Below are positions 1 through 9,036 of a stretch of 64,000 nucleotides of DNA, piece by piece. The notes under the pieces were generated by a model. It saw nothing but the letters and a program-made list of their open reading frames with translations. It did not search any database and was not told the origin of the DNA. A program made the translations under genes and the position numbers. Each line of letters starts with the position of its first letter. The stretch's first letter is position 1. Origin of the DNA: Acetobacteraceae bacterium (lineage in GTDB: Bacteria > Pseudomonadota > Alphaproteobacteria > Acetobacterales > Acetobacteraceae); NCBI GenBank assembly GCA_947475245.1, contig CANJLW010000003.1, positions 186,001 to 250,000 on the forward strand, written 5' to 3'.

Positions 1-60
1 ATCGCCCTCGATAACCGCGTAGCTTGGTGTTCCGTTCTGGTCGATGCGTGCCCAGCGCAT
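1..60 (-). CDS. Fumarylacetoacetate hydrolase family protein, N-terminus only
   Basis: Only the first 20 codons lie in the window; the gene runs off the left edge. They read MRWARIDQNGTPSYAVIEGD, which resembles the start of FAH-family proteins (Trp/Ala-Arg, a Gly-x-x-x-Tyr strand, then E-G-D). An AGGGGA ribosome site lies about 8 bases before the ATG. The family cleaves or decarboxylates beta-keto acids in catabolic pathways using a divalent metal. The gene diverges from hpnN. The assignment rests on a short stretch and could be wrong. Confidence 0.5.
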   Translation of the reverse strand, partial: MRWARIDQNGTPSYAVIEGD

Positions 61-216
61 GGCGCGTTTCCCCTGATTTGATCCTGTGCCCCATTATACC
101 GAGGTCGGCCCGGTATGCCATGGCGGCCGACAGCGCGTATTTGTGGACCCGCCGATGGGGACCGACTATCAGGAGCGCCCCTGACGGGTTCCCCCTTATG
201 CGAGACTGATTGCCCG

Positions 217-2820
217 ATGACCATGACTCCCATCGCCGGCCCGCTGCTGTCCAGGCTGGCGGATTTCTGTCGCCGCAACGCCCTTGCCGTCTTTGTCGCC
301 GGTTTGGCGCTGGCTGGACTGTCAGCATGGGTGGCGGCGGAGCGTCTGGGGGTCAGCACCGATACCGACCTGATGTTCTCGGAAAAGCTGGCGTGGCGAC
401 AGCAGGCGGCGGTCATGGACAAGGACTTCCCGCAATTCCGCGATCTGCTGGTCGTCGTGATCGACGCCCGCATTCCCGAAGAAGCGGACGCAACCGCGGC
501 CGAACTCACCCGCCGAGCGGCGACGGAGAAGACACATTTCCTGAGCGTTCGGCGGCCGGATGCGTCTCCCTTCCTGGAACGTAACGGACTGCTGTTCCTG
601 GAGCAACCGCAACTGGTCGGCCTGCTGGATCGCACCATCGACGCACAGCCGTTCCTGGGACAGCTCGTCGCCGATCCGTCGTCGCGCGGCCTGTTCGCCG
701 CTTTGTCGTTGCTCGGCATGGGTGTGGACAAGGGCGACGCCGATCTGACCGCCTATCTGCCGGCGATCGACGGCTTCCATCAGGCGATGGCGGCGGGGCT
801 GGCGGGCAAGCCTTCCCCCTTGTCCTGGCAGGCGCTGCTGGGCGGCGGACTCAGCGACCTCGCGGGACCGTACCGCTTCGTCCTGATCCAGCCCAAGCAG
901 GATTTCGGCGCGCTGGAACCCGGCGGTGCCGCGACCGAGGCGCTGCGCACAATCATCGCGGACCTGGAGTTTGTGAAGGCCGGGACGGCCCATGTCCGCA
1001 TCACCGGGCAGGTCGCCCTCGCCGACGAGGAATTCGCCACCGTCGCGCATGGCGCGGTCGAGGGGCTGATCGTCAGCGTGATGCTGATTACGCTGTGGCT
1101 GTTTCTCGCCTTGCGCTCGTGGCGGCTGATCCTGCCGGTGTTGATGACGCTGGGCCTGGGATTGATGCTGACCGTGCTGTTCGCGGCTCTGGCCGTGCGC
1201 ACGCTGAATCTGGTCTCGGTCGGTTTTGGCGTGTTGTTCGTCGGCATTGCCGTCGATTTCGCCATCCAGTTTTGCGTGCGTTATCGGGAACAGCGCTTTG
1301 CGCTGCTGGATGCGCCGGCCGCCATGCGCTTTACCGCCGGGCAGACCGGCGATCAGATCCTGGTCGCGGCGCTGGCAACCGCGGTCGGGTTCCTGGCGTT
1401 TGTGCCGACGGATTTTTCCGGCGTGGCGGAATTGGGGTTGATCGCGGGGTTCGGGATGCTGCTGGCATTCGTCTGCACCCTGACGTTCCTGCCCGCCGCC
1501 ATGACGCTGTTTCGCTCCCGCGGTGAAACGGCGGAGGTCGGCTTCGTCTGGGCACGCCCGCTGGATATCGCGATCGCGCATAACCGCTTCGGCATCCTGA
1601 CGGTGTTCGCCGCCTTGGCCGTCACGGCGGGGGTCGCTTCCACCCGTCTGACCTTCGATTCCGACCCGCTGCATACCAAGGATGCCTCCACCGAGGCGAT
1701 GGTGACGCTGTTGGATCTGATTAACAATCCGCTGACCAATCCGTATTCAATCGACATCCTGGTCGCGAACGCGGCGGAGGCCGAACGGCTGACGACACGG
1801 TTGCGGGCGTTGCCGTCGGTGGGTCAGGTGATGAGCCTTGATAGTTTCGTGCCCGACGACCAGGCGGCCAAGTTGGCGTTGATCGCGGACGCGGCATCGA
1901 TCCTGGCACCGACCCTGACGCCCCCCGCGGCGGTGGCAAGCGTAACCGCGGAGGATATCCGCATGGCCGCGAAGGCCGCCCTGGCGCATATCGTGCCGGC
2001 GCTGCCGAAACTGGCCAAGGATCACCCGTTGGTGGCAATTGCCGACGATCTGCGCAAGATGCAGACGGCGTCCGACGCGGTGTTGCTGGCGACCAATGCG
2101 GCCCTTACCCGATTTTTGCCCGGGCAATTGACGCAACTTCGCAACGTGCTGTCGGCCGATCCCGTGGACCGGTCGATGATCCCGGCCGACATCGCGCGGG
2201 ACTGGACCCTGCCCGACGGTCGCATGCGGATCCAGGTGACACCGGCGACAAAGGGGACCGCCGGACGCGATCTGGAAGTTTTCGTCGCCGAAGTCGCGAC
2301 GGTCGCCCCCAATGCCGGCGGGTCCGCGGTGACCATTCAGGCAACCAGCAAGACGATCGTCGGCGCATTCCGCTCCGCCGCGATCTATGCGCTGATCGCG
2401 ATCACCGTGCTGCTGTTCGCCGCCCTGCGCCGCGTCGCCGATGTCGCGATGGTCATGGCACCGTTGTTGCTGTCCGCGGCGTTGACCGTGCTGATCGCCG
2501 TGGCGCTGCCGTTGCCTATGAACTTCGCCAACATCATCGCGTTACCGCTGCTGTTGGGCGTCGGGGTTTCGTTCAATATCTATTTCGTGATGAACTGGCG
2601 CGCCGGCCTCGGCAATCCGCTGGGATCGGCAACGGCGCGCGCCATCATCTTCTCGGCCCTGACAACCGGTTCGGCCTTCGGCTCGCTCGCGATGTCCGAT
2701 CATCCGGGGACCGCAAGCATGGGTTTGCTGCTGCTGATCAGTTTAGGCTGCACGTTGTTGGTGAGTTTGATATGCTTACCTGCCTTGCTGGCGATCTCCG
2801 CGCCGGTCCGCCGCCAATAG
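217..2820 (+). CDS. hpnN: Hopanoid-associated RND transporter HpnN-like
   Basis: 867-residue inner-membrane protein of the MMPL/RND superfamily. The usual two-half plan is visible: one N-terminal membrane helix (about residues 15-35), a large periplasmic loop, a helix bundle near 275-450 containing the GxxxD element (GIAVDFAIQF), then a second helix, loop and bundle near 720-860. Length and the N-terminal sequence match HpnN, which moves hopanoids to the outer membrane in alphaproteobacteria. The ATG at 217 was chosen over an upstream frame-open ATG at 115, whose extra 34 residues look non-coding; ATG 223 is also possible. No other hpn gene lies within the window. Confidence 0.85.
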   Translation: MTMTPIAGPLLSRLADFCRRNALAVFVAGLALAGLSAWVAAERLGVSTDTDLMFSEKLAWRQQAAVMDKDFPQFRDLLVVVIDARIPEEADATAAELTRRAATEKTHFLSVRRPDASPFLERNGLLFLEQPQLVGLLDRTIDAQPFLGQLVADPSSRGLFAALSLLGMGVDKGDADLTAYLPAIDGFHQAMAAGLAGKPSPLSWQALLGGGLSDLAGPYRFVLIQPKQDFGALEPGGAATEALRTIIADLEFVKAGTAHVRITGQVALADEEFATVAHGAVEGLIVSVMLITLWLFLALRSWRLILPVLMTLGLGLMLTVLFAALAVRTLNLVSVGFGVLFVGIAVDFAIQFCVRYREQRFALLDAPAAMRFTAGQTGDQILVAALATAVGFLAFVPTDFSGVAELGLIAGFGMLLAFVCTLTFLPAAMTLFRSRGETAEVGFVWARPLDIAIAHNRFGILTVFAALAVTAGVASTRLTFDSDPLHTKDASTEAMVTLLDLINNPLTNPYSIDILVANAAEAERLTTRLRALPSVGQVMSLDSFVPDDQAAKLALIADAASILAPTLTPPAAVASVTAEDIRMAAKAALAHIVPALPKLAKDHPLVAIADDLRKMQTASDAVLLATNAALTRFLPGQLTQLRNVLSADPVDRSMIPADIARDWTLPDGRMRIQVTPATKGTAGRDLEVFVAEVATVAPNAGGSAVTIQATSKTIVGAFRSAAIYALIAITVLLFAALRRVADVAMVMAPLLLSAALTVLIAVALPLPMNFANIIALPLLLGVGVSFNIYFVMNWRAGLGNPLGSATARAIIFSALTTGSAFGSLAMSDHPGTASMGLLLLISLGCTLLVSLICLPALLAISAPVRRQ

Positions 2821-2836
2821 GTCGAGGGAAACGCCC

Positions 2837-3166
2837 ATGCGATGGAAGCTGCCGTTCATTCTGTCCTTGTCGCTGCTGCAAGGTGCCGCGGATTTTCAGA
2901 CCGGCTGCGGGCAGGATCATGTCGCCGGCCACGCGCCCGTGACCGCCCCGTCGCCCGATCCGGGGCGTGGGGGACAGGCAAGCGGCGTCATGTACGGGCA
3001 GACGACGCAGCGCGCGCCGTCGACGGGCACCCTGGGCGGGTGCGGCACACCGTCGCCGGGGTCGTCGCTGACCGGATCGTTGCAAAATGAGAGGGCCGAT
3101 ATCGTGCACGGCCTGCCGTTGCCGGACATATTGCGTTCACCGTTTGAGCCGAAGATCAATCAATGA
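2837..3166 (+). CDS. Small exported hypothetical protein
   Basis: 109 residues, starting 16 bases after the hpnN stop with a GAGGGA ribosome site. The N-terminus is a possible signal peptide (basic residues, then FILSLSLLQGAA). The rest is rich in Gly, Pro, Ser and Thr with a few Cys and no recognisable domain. Spacing suggests co-transcription with hpnN. Low complexity makes it uncertain that this is a real protein. Confidence 0.35.
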   Translation: MRWKLPFILSLSLLQGAADFQTGCGQDHVAGHAPVTAPSPDPGRGGQASGVMYGQTTQRAPSTGTLGGCGTPSPGSSLTGSLQNERADIVHGLPLPDILRSPFEPKINQ

Positions 3167-3468
3167 CTTGCATAATGCGAGACCGGAACTGTCGTCGGCA
3201 CTCGGCTTTCATCAATCGCGCTGCCTGACGGTCCATCGGAATCGAAGACTCCGAACACTCACTATCCAGGACAAGAGTTTAATTTCTGGATCGGTCTGAC
3301 GTCGAGACTACCTCACAATTGTTGTATTCGCTGTCAATCACCATCAATTTGCGGTCAAAATCATCATTATCGTTGACCCTGATCAATATCGCCGGGATAT
3401 GCTTGTGACATGGAAACGGGGACGGTCGAAAAGATTTGTCTCGGGGGAAGTCGGTGTCTGATCAATCA
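3167..3468. other. Non-coding stretch after the hpnN unit
   Basis: About 300 bases, richer in A+T than the surrounding genes, with no convincing reading frame. It contains one near-palindrome of FNR/CRP type at 3373-3386 and no visible RNA gene or terminator with a T-run. Confidence 0.5.
3373..3386. promoter_or_regulatory. FNR/FixK-like palindrome
   Basis: TTGACCCTGATCAA fits the FNR-family consensus TTGAT-N4-ATCAA with one mismatch. It lies in the A+T-rich gap, but no oriented promoter or nearby start makes a target gene obvious, so this may be chance. Confidence 0.25.
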
Positions 3469-3660
3469 TCATTTTGGCGAAGGGTCGGTGTCGTCAGAGG
3501 AACGGGCGGCACGCGTCGCGCGCAGGCGTTCTTCGTCGATTGCGCGAATTTCGCGATAAATGGCATCGGTGATTTGCCGCGGGTTCAAGGCAAGCCAGGC
3601 CTCCTCGGAGAATGCCGCGCGGACGCGAGCGTAAGCCTCCTGAAAAATCGTGTCAGTCAC
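3469..3660 (-). CDS. Small conserved-looking hypothetical protein
   Basis: 63 residues, acidic and helical (MTDTIFQEAYARVRAAF, then a charged C-terminal helix). A GGGGAG ribosome site sits about 8 bases before the ATG. Amino acid composition is protein-like, unlike the overlapping plus-strand frame. It diverges from mucR across a 128-base intergenic region. The function is not recognised. Confidence 0.55.
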   Translation of the reverse strand: MTDTIFQEAYARVRAAFSEEAWLALNPRQITDAIYREIRAIDEERLRATRAARSSDDTDPSPK

Positions 3661-3738
3661 CGCCGGCTCCCCACATCACTACTCTGCGGGCCGCGCTGGA
3701 ACGCGGCACGCATTGACGAACGGCCAAATGGTAATACA

Positions 3739-3758
3739 ACGTCAAAAAAACGTCAAAA
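3739..3758. promoter_or_regulatory. Direct repeat in the mucR promoter region
   Basis: Two copies of ACGTCAAAA occur at 3739-3747 and 3750-3758, one helical turn apart (11-base period), 31 bases before the mucR start in an A+T-rich stretch. Ros/MucR proteins bind A+T-rich sites and commonly repress their own genes, so this is a candidate autoregulatory site. That role is inferred. Confidence 0.4.
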
Positions 3759-3788
3759 TCCGGGTTAACGATAAAAGGTGAACACACT

Positions 3789-4232
3789 ATGGACGACTCA
3801 CACGACCACCTCCTGACCCTCGCCGCGAAAATCGTCAGCGCGCACGTCGGCAATAACGACACGCCCAGCTCGGCTTTGCCGAACCTGATCCGTGACGTTT
3901 ACAACAGCCTGCGCGACGTCGAACCGCAGGACTCCGCGCCGCAAGCCGTCGCGATGCGTCCCGTTTCGGCCGGACCGACGCGCGGTGCCGTCGGCAAGCA
4001 GACCGTTTTCAGCGACCGCCTCACCTGCCTCGAATGCGGACTTACGATGAAGATGCTCAAACGGCACCTCATCACGGTTCACGACCTGTCGCCGGATCAG
4101 TACCGCCAGAAATGGGGCTTGCCGTCCAACTACGCGCTCGTCGCCTCGGACTATGCCAAGCTGCGCTCCTCGCTCGCCAAGCAAAGCGGCCTGGGCAAGC
4201 GCCCGGAATCAAAGACCGGCCGGCGGCGGTAA
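3789..4232 (+). CDS. mucR: Ros/MucR family zinc-finger transcriptional regulator
   Basis: 147 residues, typical for the family. The single prokaryotic zinc finger is visible: Cys80-x2-Cys83-x9-His93-x4-His98 (CLECGLTMKMLKRHLITVH), followed by the conserved LSPDQYRQKWGLPSNYA block and a basic C-terminal tail that contributes to DNA binding. Members control exopolysaccharide, motility and cell-cycle genes in alphaproteobacteria. An AGGTG ribosome site precedes the ATG. The 3' end overlaps the convergent TPR gene by 24 bases. Confidence 0.93.
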   Translation: MDDSHDHLLTLAAKIVSAHVGNNDTPSSALPNLIRDVYNSLRDVEPQDSAPQAVAMRPVSAGPTRGAVGKQTVFSDRLTCLECGLTMKMLKRHLITVHDLSPDQYRQKWGLPSNYALVASDYAKLRSSLAKQSGLGKRPESKTGRRR

Positions 4233-5768
4233 CGCCAGGGCCGATAAAACCTCGCTGACGACACTGTCCCAATCGCCCGCTTGTTTCTGACGAAACAATC
4301 GGGCGGTCGGATACCACGGCGTCGAAGACCTCTTCGTCAACCACCGAAAATCGGGATTGAACGGAAGCAGGATCCAGACCGGTCGGCCCATCGCCCCCGC
4401 CAGATGCGCCACCGATGTATCAATCGTAACGACCAAATCCATGCAGGCGACCAATGCCGCGGTATCGGCGAAATCGCCCAATTCCGCATCATGCAGCCGT
4501 ATCAGCGGGTTACGTGCCAACCACGCACGATCGTCGCCACGGATCGACTTGCTCAACCCGTGACATTCAAGCTCCGACCGTCGCAACAGCGGTTCCAAAA
4601 CGCCAACCGGCATTGCGGAGCGCGCATGACTGCTGGCCGAACCCGCCCAAACGACACCGATCCGACGTAAGCCCGATACCCCGAGCCGCTCGCGCCACGC
4701 TGCAACCCGAACCTCGGACGCGGACACATACGGAACCGCCGCCGGAATCGTTGATAACGCTGTGCCGAACGCCAACGGCAGACTCATGACGGGGGTGACG
4801 AAATCGGCCTCCGGTTCCGTGTCCAACGGTCCGACAACCTGACTGACGCCCGGCACCGTCCGCAGCAGCGCCGTCAAATCGTCGGGCACGCTCAGCGTGA
4901 CCCGCGCGCCGCGTTCGGCCAACAGCGCGGCATAACGGGCGAACTGTATGATGTCCCCCCGCCCCTGCTCCCCCAACACCAGCACATCGCGACCCGCGAC
5001 CCGCGCGGGATCGAGCACCGCGGCACCCCTTGGCATCGGATCGTGCAGCGTCTCGTTCCAGCGCGCCTCATACCGCGCCCACCCCTCGGGGTAGTGACCC
5101 AGCAGCAGCAGGACCAGGGACTCGTTCCAGTCCAACATGAAATCGGGGTTGCGCCGGCGTTCGTCGACGATCAGCGCCAGCGCGCCTTCCGGCTGCCCCA
5201 GTCGCAGCAGGACATTGCCCAGTTCCGCGACGGTATCCGTGCGGCGGGAAGGATCGAGAGGGTGGTCGGCGTCGTCCAGCAAAGCGCGGAAGCAATCCGC
5301 CGCCTGGGCCAACAATCCCATCTCGGCGCGGGCCTGACCCAGCGTGTAGCGCGACGGCTGATGGTTCGGCGCCTGCGCCACGACCTGGCGCAGCAAATCT
5401 TCGGCATCGGCGGGGCGATGCAGCCGCAGCAGCGCGATCCCGACCATCCCCAAGCGATCGGCCGTGGTGCCGCCGCTCTGAATCGCCGCCAACAGCGCGC
5501 TCAACGCCTCGGCGTACAGGCCAAGATCGACCCAGGCCACGCCGAGATTGGTCAGTATGCCGGGGTCACCCGGTCGCAACCGGATCGCCTGCGTCAAAAA
5601 CCCGACGGCGTCGGCGGGTTTATCCAGGCGCACCAGGACGACGCCCAGCAGATGCAGGGCATCGACATGATCCGGCGCGTCCTGAAGCAGAGTCAGGCAT
5701 GCTTCCGCCGCCTCCGGAAGGTCGCCCGACTGAAAATGGCGCGCCGCCGTGTCGATGGACAAGGCCAC
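4209..5768 (-). CDS. TPR protein with glycosyltransferase family 9-like domain
   Basis: 519 residues. The first ~230 residues form tandem tetratricopeptide repeats (A-x2-CLxLLQDAP, HLLGVVLVRLD, NLGVAWVDLG patterns). The C-terminal half has a GT-B-like fold with GEQGRGDIIQFARY near 260, VVWAGSASSHA near 375 and a terminal TIDTSVAHLAGAMGRPVWILLP block typical of heptosyltransferase-like domains. Such TPR-glycosyltransferase proteins are often linked to surface or flagellin glycosylation; the substrate here is unknown. The start is GTG. It lies 16 bases downstream of the ThDP enzyme gene, probably in one operon. Confidence 0.8.
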   Translation of the reverse strand: MALSIDTAARHFQSGDLPEAAEACLTLLQDAPDHVDALHLLGVVLVRLDKPADAVGFLTQAIRLRPGDPGILTNLGVAWVDLGLYAEALSALLAAIQSGGTTADRLGMVGIALLRLHRPADAEDLLRQVVAQAPNHQPSRYTLGQARAEMGLLAQAADCFRALLDDADHPLDPSRRTDTVAELGNVLLRLGQPEGALALIVDERRRNPDFMLDWNESLVLLLLGHYPEGWARYEARWNETLHDPMPRGAAVLDPARVAGRDVLVLGEQGRGDIIQFARYAALLAERGARVTLSVPDDLTALLRTVPGVSQVVGPLDTEPEADFVTPVMSLPLAFGTALSTIPAAVPYVSASEVRVAAWRERLGVSGLRRIGVVWAGSASSHARSAMPVGVLEPLLRRSELECHGLSKSIRGDDRAWLARNPLIRLHDAELGDFADTAALVACMDLVVTIDTSVAHLAGAMGRPVWILLPFNPDFRWLTKRSSTPWYPTARLFRQKQAGDWDSVVSEVLSALALPPPAGL

Positions 5769-5784
5769 GGCGGCGCGGGCGCGA

Positions 5785-7551
5785 TCAGCCGCGCTTCTTG
5801 GCGCGGGCGGGTTTCGCGGGCTTCGGCTCCGCCGCGATGCGCTTGGGTTTCGCGGCGGGTTTGGGCGGAGTCTTGCCGGCCCGCAGGTCGGCGATGGTCG
5901 CGCGTGTCGTGATCTGATCCGGATTAACCCGCAACTCGATCACCGCCGGCCGACCACTCGCCACCGCTCGGCGGAACGCGGCGGCAAATTCGGCGGTTTC
6001 CGAAACAACCTCGCCGTGTCCGCCGAAAGCTTCGATGAATTTGGCGAAATCCGGATTGGTCAGGGCGGTGCCGGAAACGCGCCAGGGATGGGCGCGTTCC
6101 TGATGCATGCGGATCGTGCCGAACATCTGGTTGTTGAACACCAGCACGATCGGCGCGACGCCGTGATGAAAGGCGGTGGCGATCTCCTGACCGGTCATCA
6201 TGAAGCCGCCGTCACCGACCATGCTGACCACCATGCGGTCGGGATAGGCGATCGCCGCGCCGATCCCGGCGGGCACGCTATAGCCCATGGCACCGTTGGT
6301 CGGGCCGATATACCGCTGATCCGGGCCGAAATTCAGAAACCGCGTGGCCCATCCGGCAAAGTTGCCCGCATCGGTGGTCACGATGGCATCCGGCGTCAAC
6401 ATGCCCTCCAATTCGCGCATCGCGGTACCGAGGTTGAGGACGCCGTCATAGTTCGGAACCGCCCTTTGGGCTTCCCGCAGGGAACGCAGATCGCGCGTCC
6501 ACTTCGACCAGGTCGGCTTGACCGGTTCCAACGCGGCGACCGCGTGGGCGAAGACGTTCAGGTCGGACACGATGCCCAGCGCGGGGCGGAAGACGCGGCC
6601 GATTTCGGCGCCGTCGGGCAGGATTTGGACAATCGGGGTGCTGCCGGCCTTGTCGAGCAGGGTGTAGCCCTGGGTAACGGCATCGCCGAGACGGCTGCCG
6701 ATGGCCAGAATCAGATCGGCTTCCTTGAAGCGCGCGATCAGTCCGGGGTCGGACCCGACGCCGAGATCGCCGACGAAGTTGTCCTGATGACCGTCGTAAT
6801 GGGCCTGCCGGCGGAAGCCGACCGTGACCGGCACGTCGTTGGCCACCAGGAACGCCCGCAACGCGGCGCGCCCGGCATCGGTCCAGCAAGACCCGCCGAC
6901 GACGGCGACCGGGCGATGCGCCTTCGCCAGCATTTCGCGCATCCGCAGCAGTGCCGCCGGGTCGGGATAGGCGACGGATACCGGCACCCGCGGCAGGTCG
7001 GGCGTGACGACCAGATCCTTTTGCATCTCTTCCGACAACGCGATCACGACCGGGCCGGGCCGACCGGACGTCGCGACATCGACGGCATGGGCGACGACTT
7101 CGGGGATGCGGCTCGCGTGATCGATCTGAGTCACCCATTTCGCCAGGGGGGCGAACATCTGGCGATAATCGACTTCCTGAAACGCGTCGCGGCCCGTGTC
7201 CTCGTGCGGGATTTGACCGATGAACAGCAGCATCGGGGTGCTGTCCTGCATGGCGACGTGAACCCCGATCGCGCCGTGGCAGGCACCTGGGCCGCGCGTC
7301 ACCATCGCCGCGGCCGGGCGGCCCGTCAGCTTGCCATAGGCTTCCGCCATGTTCACCGCGCCGGCCTCAAACCGGCAGGTCACCAGCTTCAGGTTCTTGG
7401 CGACGTCATGCAGACCATCGAGCGTATCGAGAAAGCTTTCGCCCGGCACCTGAAAGACATGATCGATGCCCTGGGCGACAAGCGCGTCGGCCAGAATGCG
7501 CCCTCCCATCCGCGGTGTCGTATTTGGTTTGCGTGCTGGCGGCTGGCGCAT
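5785..7551 (-). CDS. Thiamine diphosphate-dependent enzyme (acetolactate synthase-like)
   Basis: 588 residues with the three-domain architecture of the acetolactate synthase/benzoylformate decarboxylase family. The N-terminal PYR domain carries the activating Glu (RFEAGAVNMAEAYG), the middle domain is Rossmann-like, and the C-terminal PP domain carries the metal/diphosphate motif GDGGFMMTGQE ending in VFNNQ. The substrate is not predictable. The last ~30 residues form a Lys/Pro/Ala-rich basic tail (KPAAKPKRIAAEPKPAKP) not found in standard family members. It is the first gene before the TPR-glycosyltransferase and diverges from the AtuA pair. Confidence 0.85.
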   Translation of the reverse strand: MRQPPARKPNTTPRMGGRILADALVAQGIDHVFQVPGESFLDTLDGLHDVAKNLKLVTCRFEAGAVNMAEAYGKLTGRPAAAMVTRGPGACHGAIGVHVAMQDSTPMLLFIGQIPHEDTGRDAFQEVDYRQMFAPLAKWVTQIDHASRIPEVVAHAVDVATSGRPGPVVIALSEEMQKDLVVTPDLPRVPVSVAYPDPAALLRMREMLAKAHRPVAVVGGSCWTDAGRAALRAFLVANDVPVTVGFRRQAHYDGHQDNFVGDLGVGSDPGLIARFKEADLILAIGSRLGDAVTQGYTLLDKAGSTPIVQILPDGAEIGRVFRPALGIVSDLNVFAHAVAALEPVKPTWSKWTRDLRSLREAQRAVPNYDGVLNLGTAMRELEGMLTPDAIVTTDAGNFAGWATRFLNFGPDQRYIGPTNGAMGYSVPAGIGAAIAYPDRMVVSMVGDGGFMMTGQEIATAFHHGVAPIVLVFNNQMFGTIRMHQERAHPWRVSGTALTNPDFAKFIEAFGGHGEVVSETAEFAAAFRRAVASGRPAVIELRVNPDQITTRATIADLRAGKTPPKPAAKPKRIAAEPKPAKPARAKKRG

Positions 7552-7683
7552 TGATCATCTCCCGGTCTCGATTCCCGAACGATAAACGCAGCCGATCGAT
7601 CCGTCACCTTACCGGACGTGTCCGCTCCAAAGATGGACCATGACGGTTCGGCGGGCCTATCGTTGGGGCAACAGGAGGATCGC

Positions 7684-9036
7684 ATGGCGCGTGACAAGAT
7701 CAGAATCGGATGCGGCGCGGGATTTTCCGACGATCGCATCCCACCCGGCGTGGAAATCGTGGAACGAGGGGAGTTGGACTACCTCGCCATGGAATGTCTG
7801 GCGGAGCGCACCATCGCGCGGGAAACGCTGGATCGCGCGAAGGACCCCACCAAGGGCTACACTCCCGTGCTGCTGGAACGCATGGAAGCGATCATGCCGC
7901 CGGCGCTGAAGCGCGGGATCAAGATGGTCACGAACATGGGGGCGGCAAACCCGATGGGCGCCGCCCGCGTGCTGCGCAAGCACGCGCCGGGATGGGGCTG
8001 CCCGGATTATACCTGCGCGGTTGTGCAGGGGGACGAGGTCACGGACCTGATGCGCGCCCATCCGGAACTGACGCTGATGGAAGACGGCGCGCCGCTGGAA
8101 TCGCTGCTGCCGAAAATGGCCTCGGCGAATGCCTATCTGGGCGCGGATGTGGTGGCGCAAGGCTTCGCGACTGGCGCCGATCTGGTGATCACCGGGCGCG
8201 TGGCCGATCCCGCGCTGTTCCTGGGGCCGATGCTGCATGCGTTCGGCTGGTCGTACGACGATTACCAGAAGCTGGCGAACGGGACGCTCGTCGGGCATCT
8301 GCTGGAATGCTCCGGCCAATTGACCGGGGGTTGCTTCGCCGATCCCGGCAAGAAGGAGGTCGAGGACCTGGCCGGGCTGGGTTATCCGCTGGCGGATGTC
8401 TGGGCGGACGGGCGGATCGAGATTTCGAAAACGCCGGGATCGGGCGGTCGGCTGGATGTGGCGACCTGCACCGAGCAATTGCTGTACGAAATGCACGATC
8501 CCTCGGCTTACATCACACCGGACTGCGTGCTGGATGCCTCCGGCGTGACCTTCCGCCAGACCGAAAAGGACCGCGTCGTGCCGTCCGGCGCGCGCGGTAA
8601 GCCACGCACGCCGACGCTGAAGGTCGTTGTCGGGTATTTCGACGGCTATATGGGCTCGGGCGAAATGGGCTTCGCCGGGATCAACGCCGTGGCCCGCGCG
8701 AAACTGGGCATCGAGGTCGTCAAGGAACGTCTGCGGCGGCGCGGTCTGACATACGAGGAAATGCGGATCGACCTGATCGGCATGAACTCCCTGCACGGCA
8801 ACGACGCCGAACAGGCTCCGGAACCTTACGAGGTGCGGCTGCGCATCGCGGCGCGCACGACGGACAAGAAAGCGGCCGAGGCGGTCGGCGCGGAAGTCCG
8901 CAGCCTGCATATGCAAGGCCCGACCGGTGCCGGCGGCGGCATCAATTTCGGCGCGCGTCAAATACTGGCGGTCAAGTCAGTGCTGATCCCGCGCGAATGG
9001 GTCAAACCCGAAATCGTCATGGAGCATGCGGCATGA
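7684..9036 (+). CDS. AtuA family protein (DUF1446), large subunit or domain
   Basis: 450 residues. The N-terminus (MARDKIRIGCGAGFSDDR) and repeated Gly-rich elements (TNMGAANPMGAARVL, VTGRVADPALFLGPM) fit the acyclic terpene utilisation AtuA family, thought to act on branched acyl-CoA derivatives. The ATG at 7684 was chosen because AGGAGG lies 6 bases upstream; longer frames lack this. Its last codons overlap the next gene by ATGA, which carries the domain often fused to the AtuA C-terminus. Confidence 0.82.
   Translation: MARDKIRIGCGAGFSDDRIPPGVEIVERGELDYLAMECLAERTIARETLDRAKDPTKGYTPVLLERMEAIMPPALKRGIKMVTNMGAANPMGAARVLRKHAPGWGCPDYTCAVVQGDEVTDLMRAHPELTLMEDGAPLESLLPKMASANAYLGADVVAQGFATGADLVITGRVADPALFLGPMLHAFGWSYDDYQKLANGTLVGHLLECSGQLTGGCFADPGKKEVEDLAGLGYPLADVWADGRIEISKTPGSGGRLDVATCTEQLLYEMHDPSAYITPDCVLDASGVTFRQTEKDRVVPSGARGKPRTPTLKVVVGYFDGYMGSGEMGFAGINAVARAKLGIEVVKERLRRRGLTYEEMRIDLIGMNSLHGNDAEQAPEPYEVRLRIAARTTDKKAAEAVGAEVRSLHMQGPTGAGGGINFGARQILAVKSVLIPREWVKPEIVMEHAA

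Noticed and set aside
3436-3768. 110-codon plus-strand frame over the small minus-strand gene
   Set aside because: The opposite frame has a ribosome site and better composition.
5749-7554. 601-codon plus-strand frame opposite the ThDP enzyme
   Set aside because: Antisense shadow of a well-supported gene, with no family features or ribosome site.
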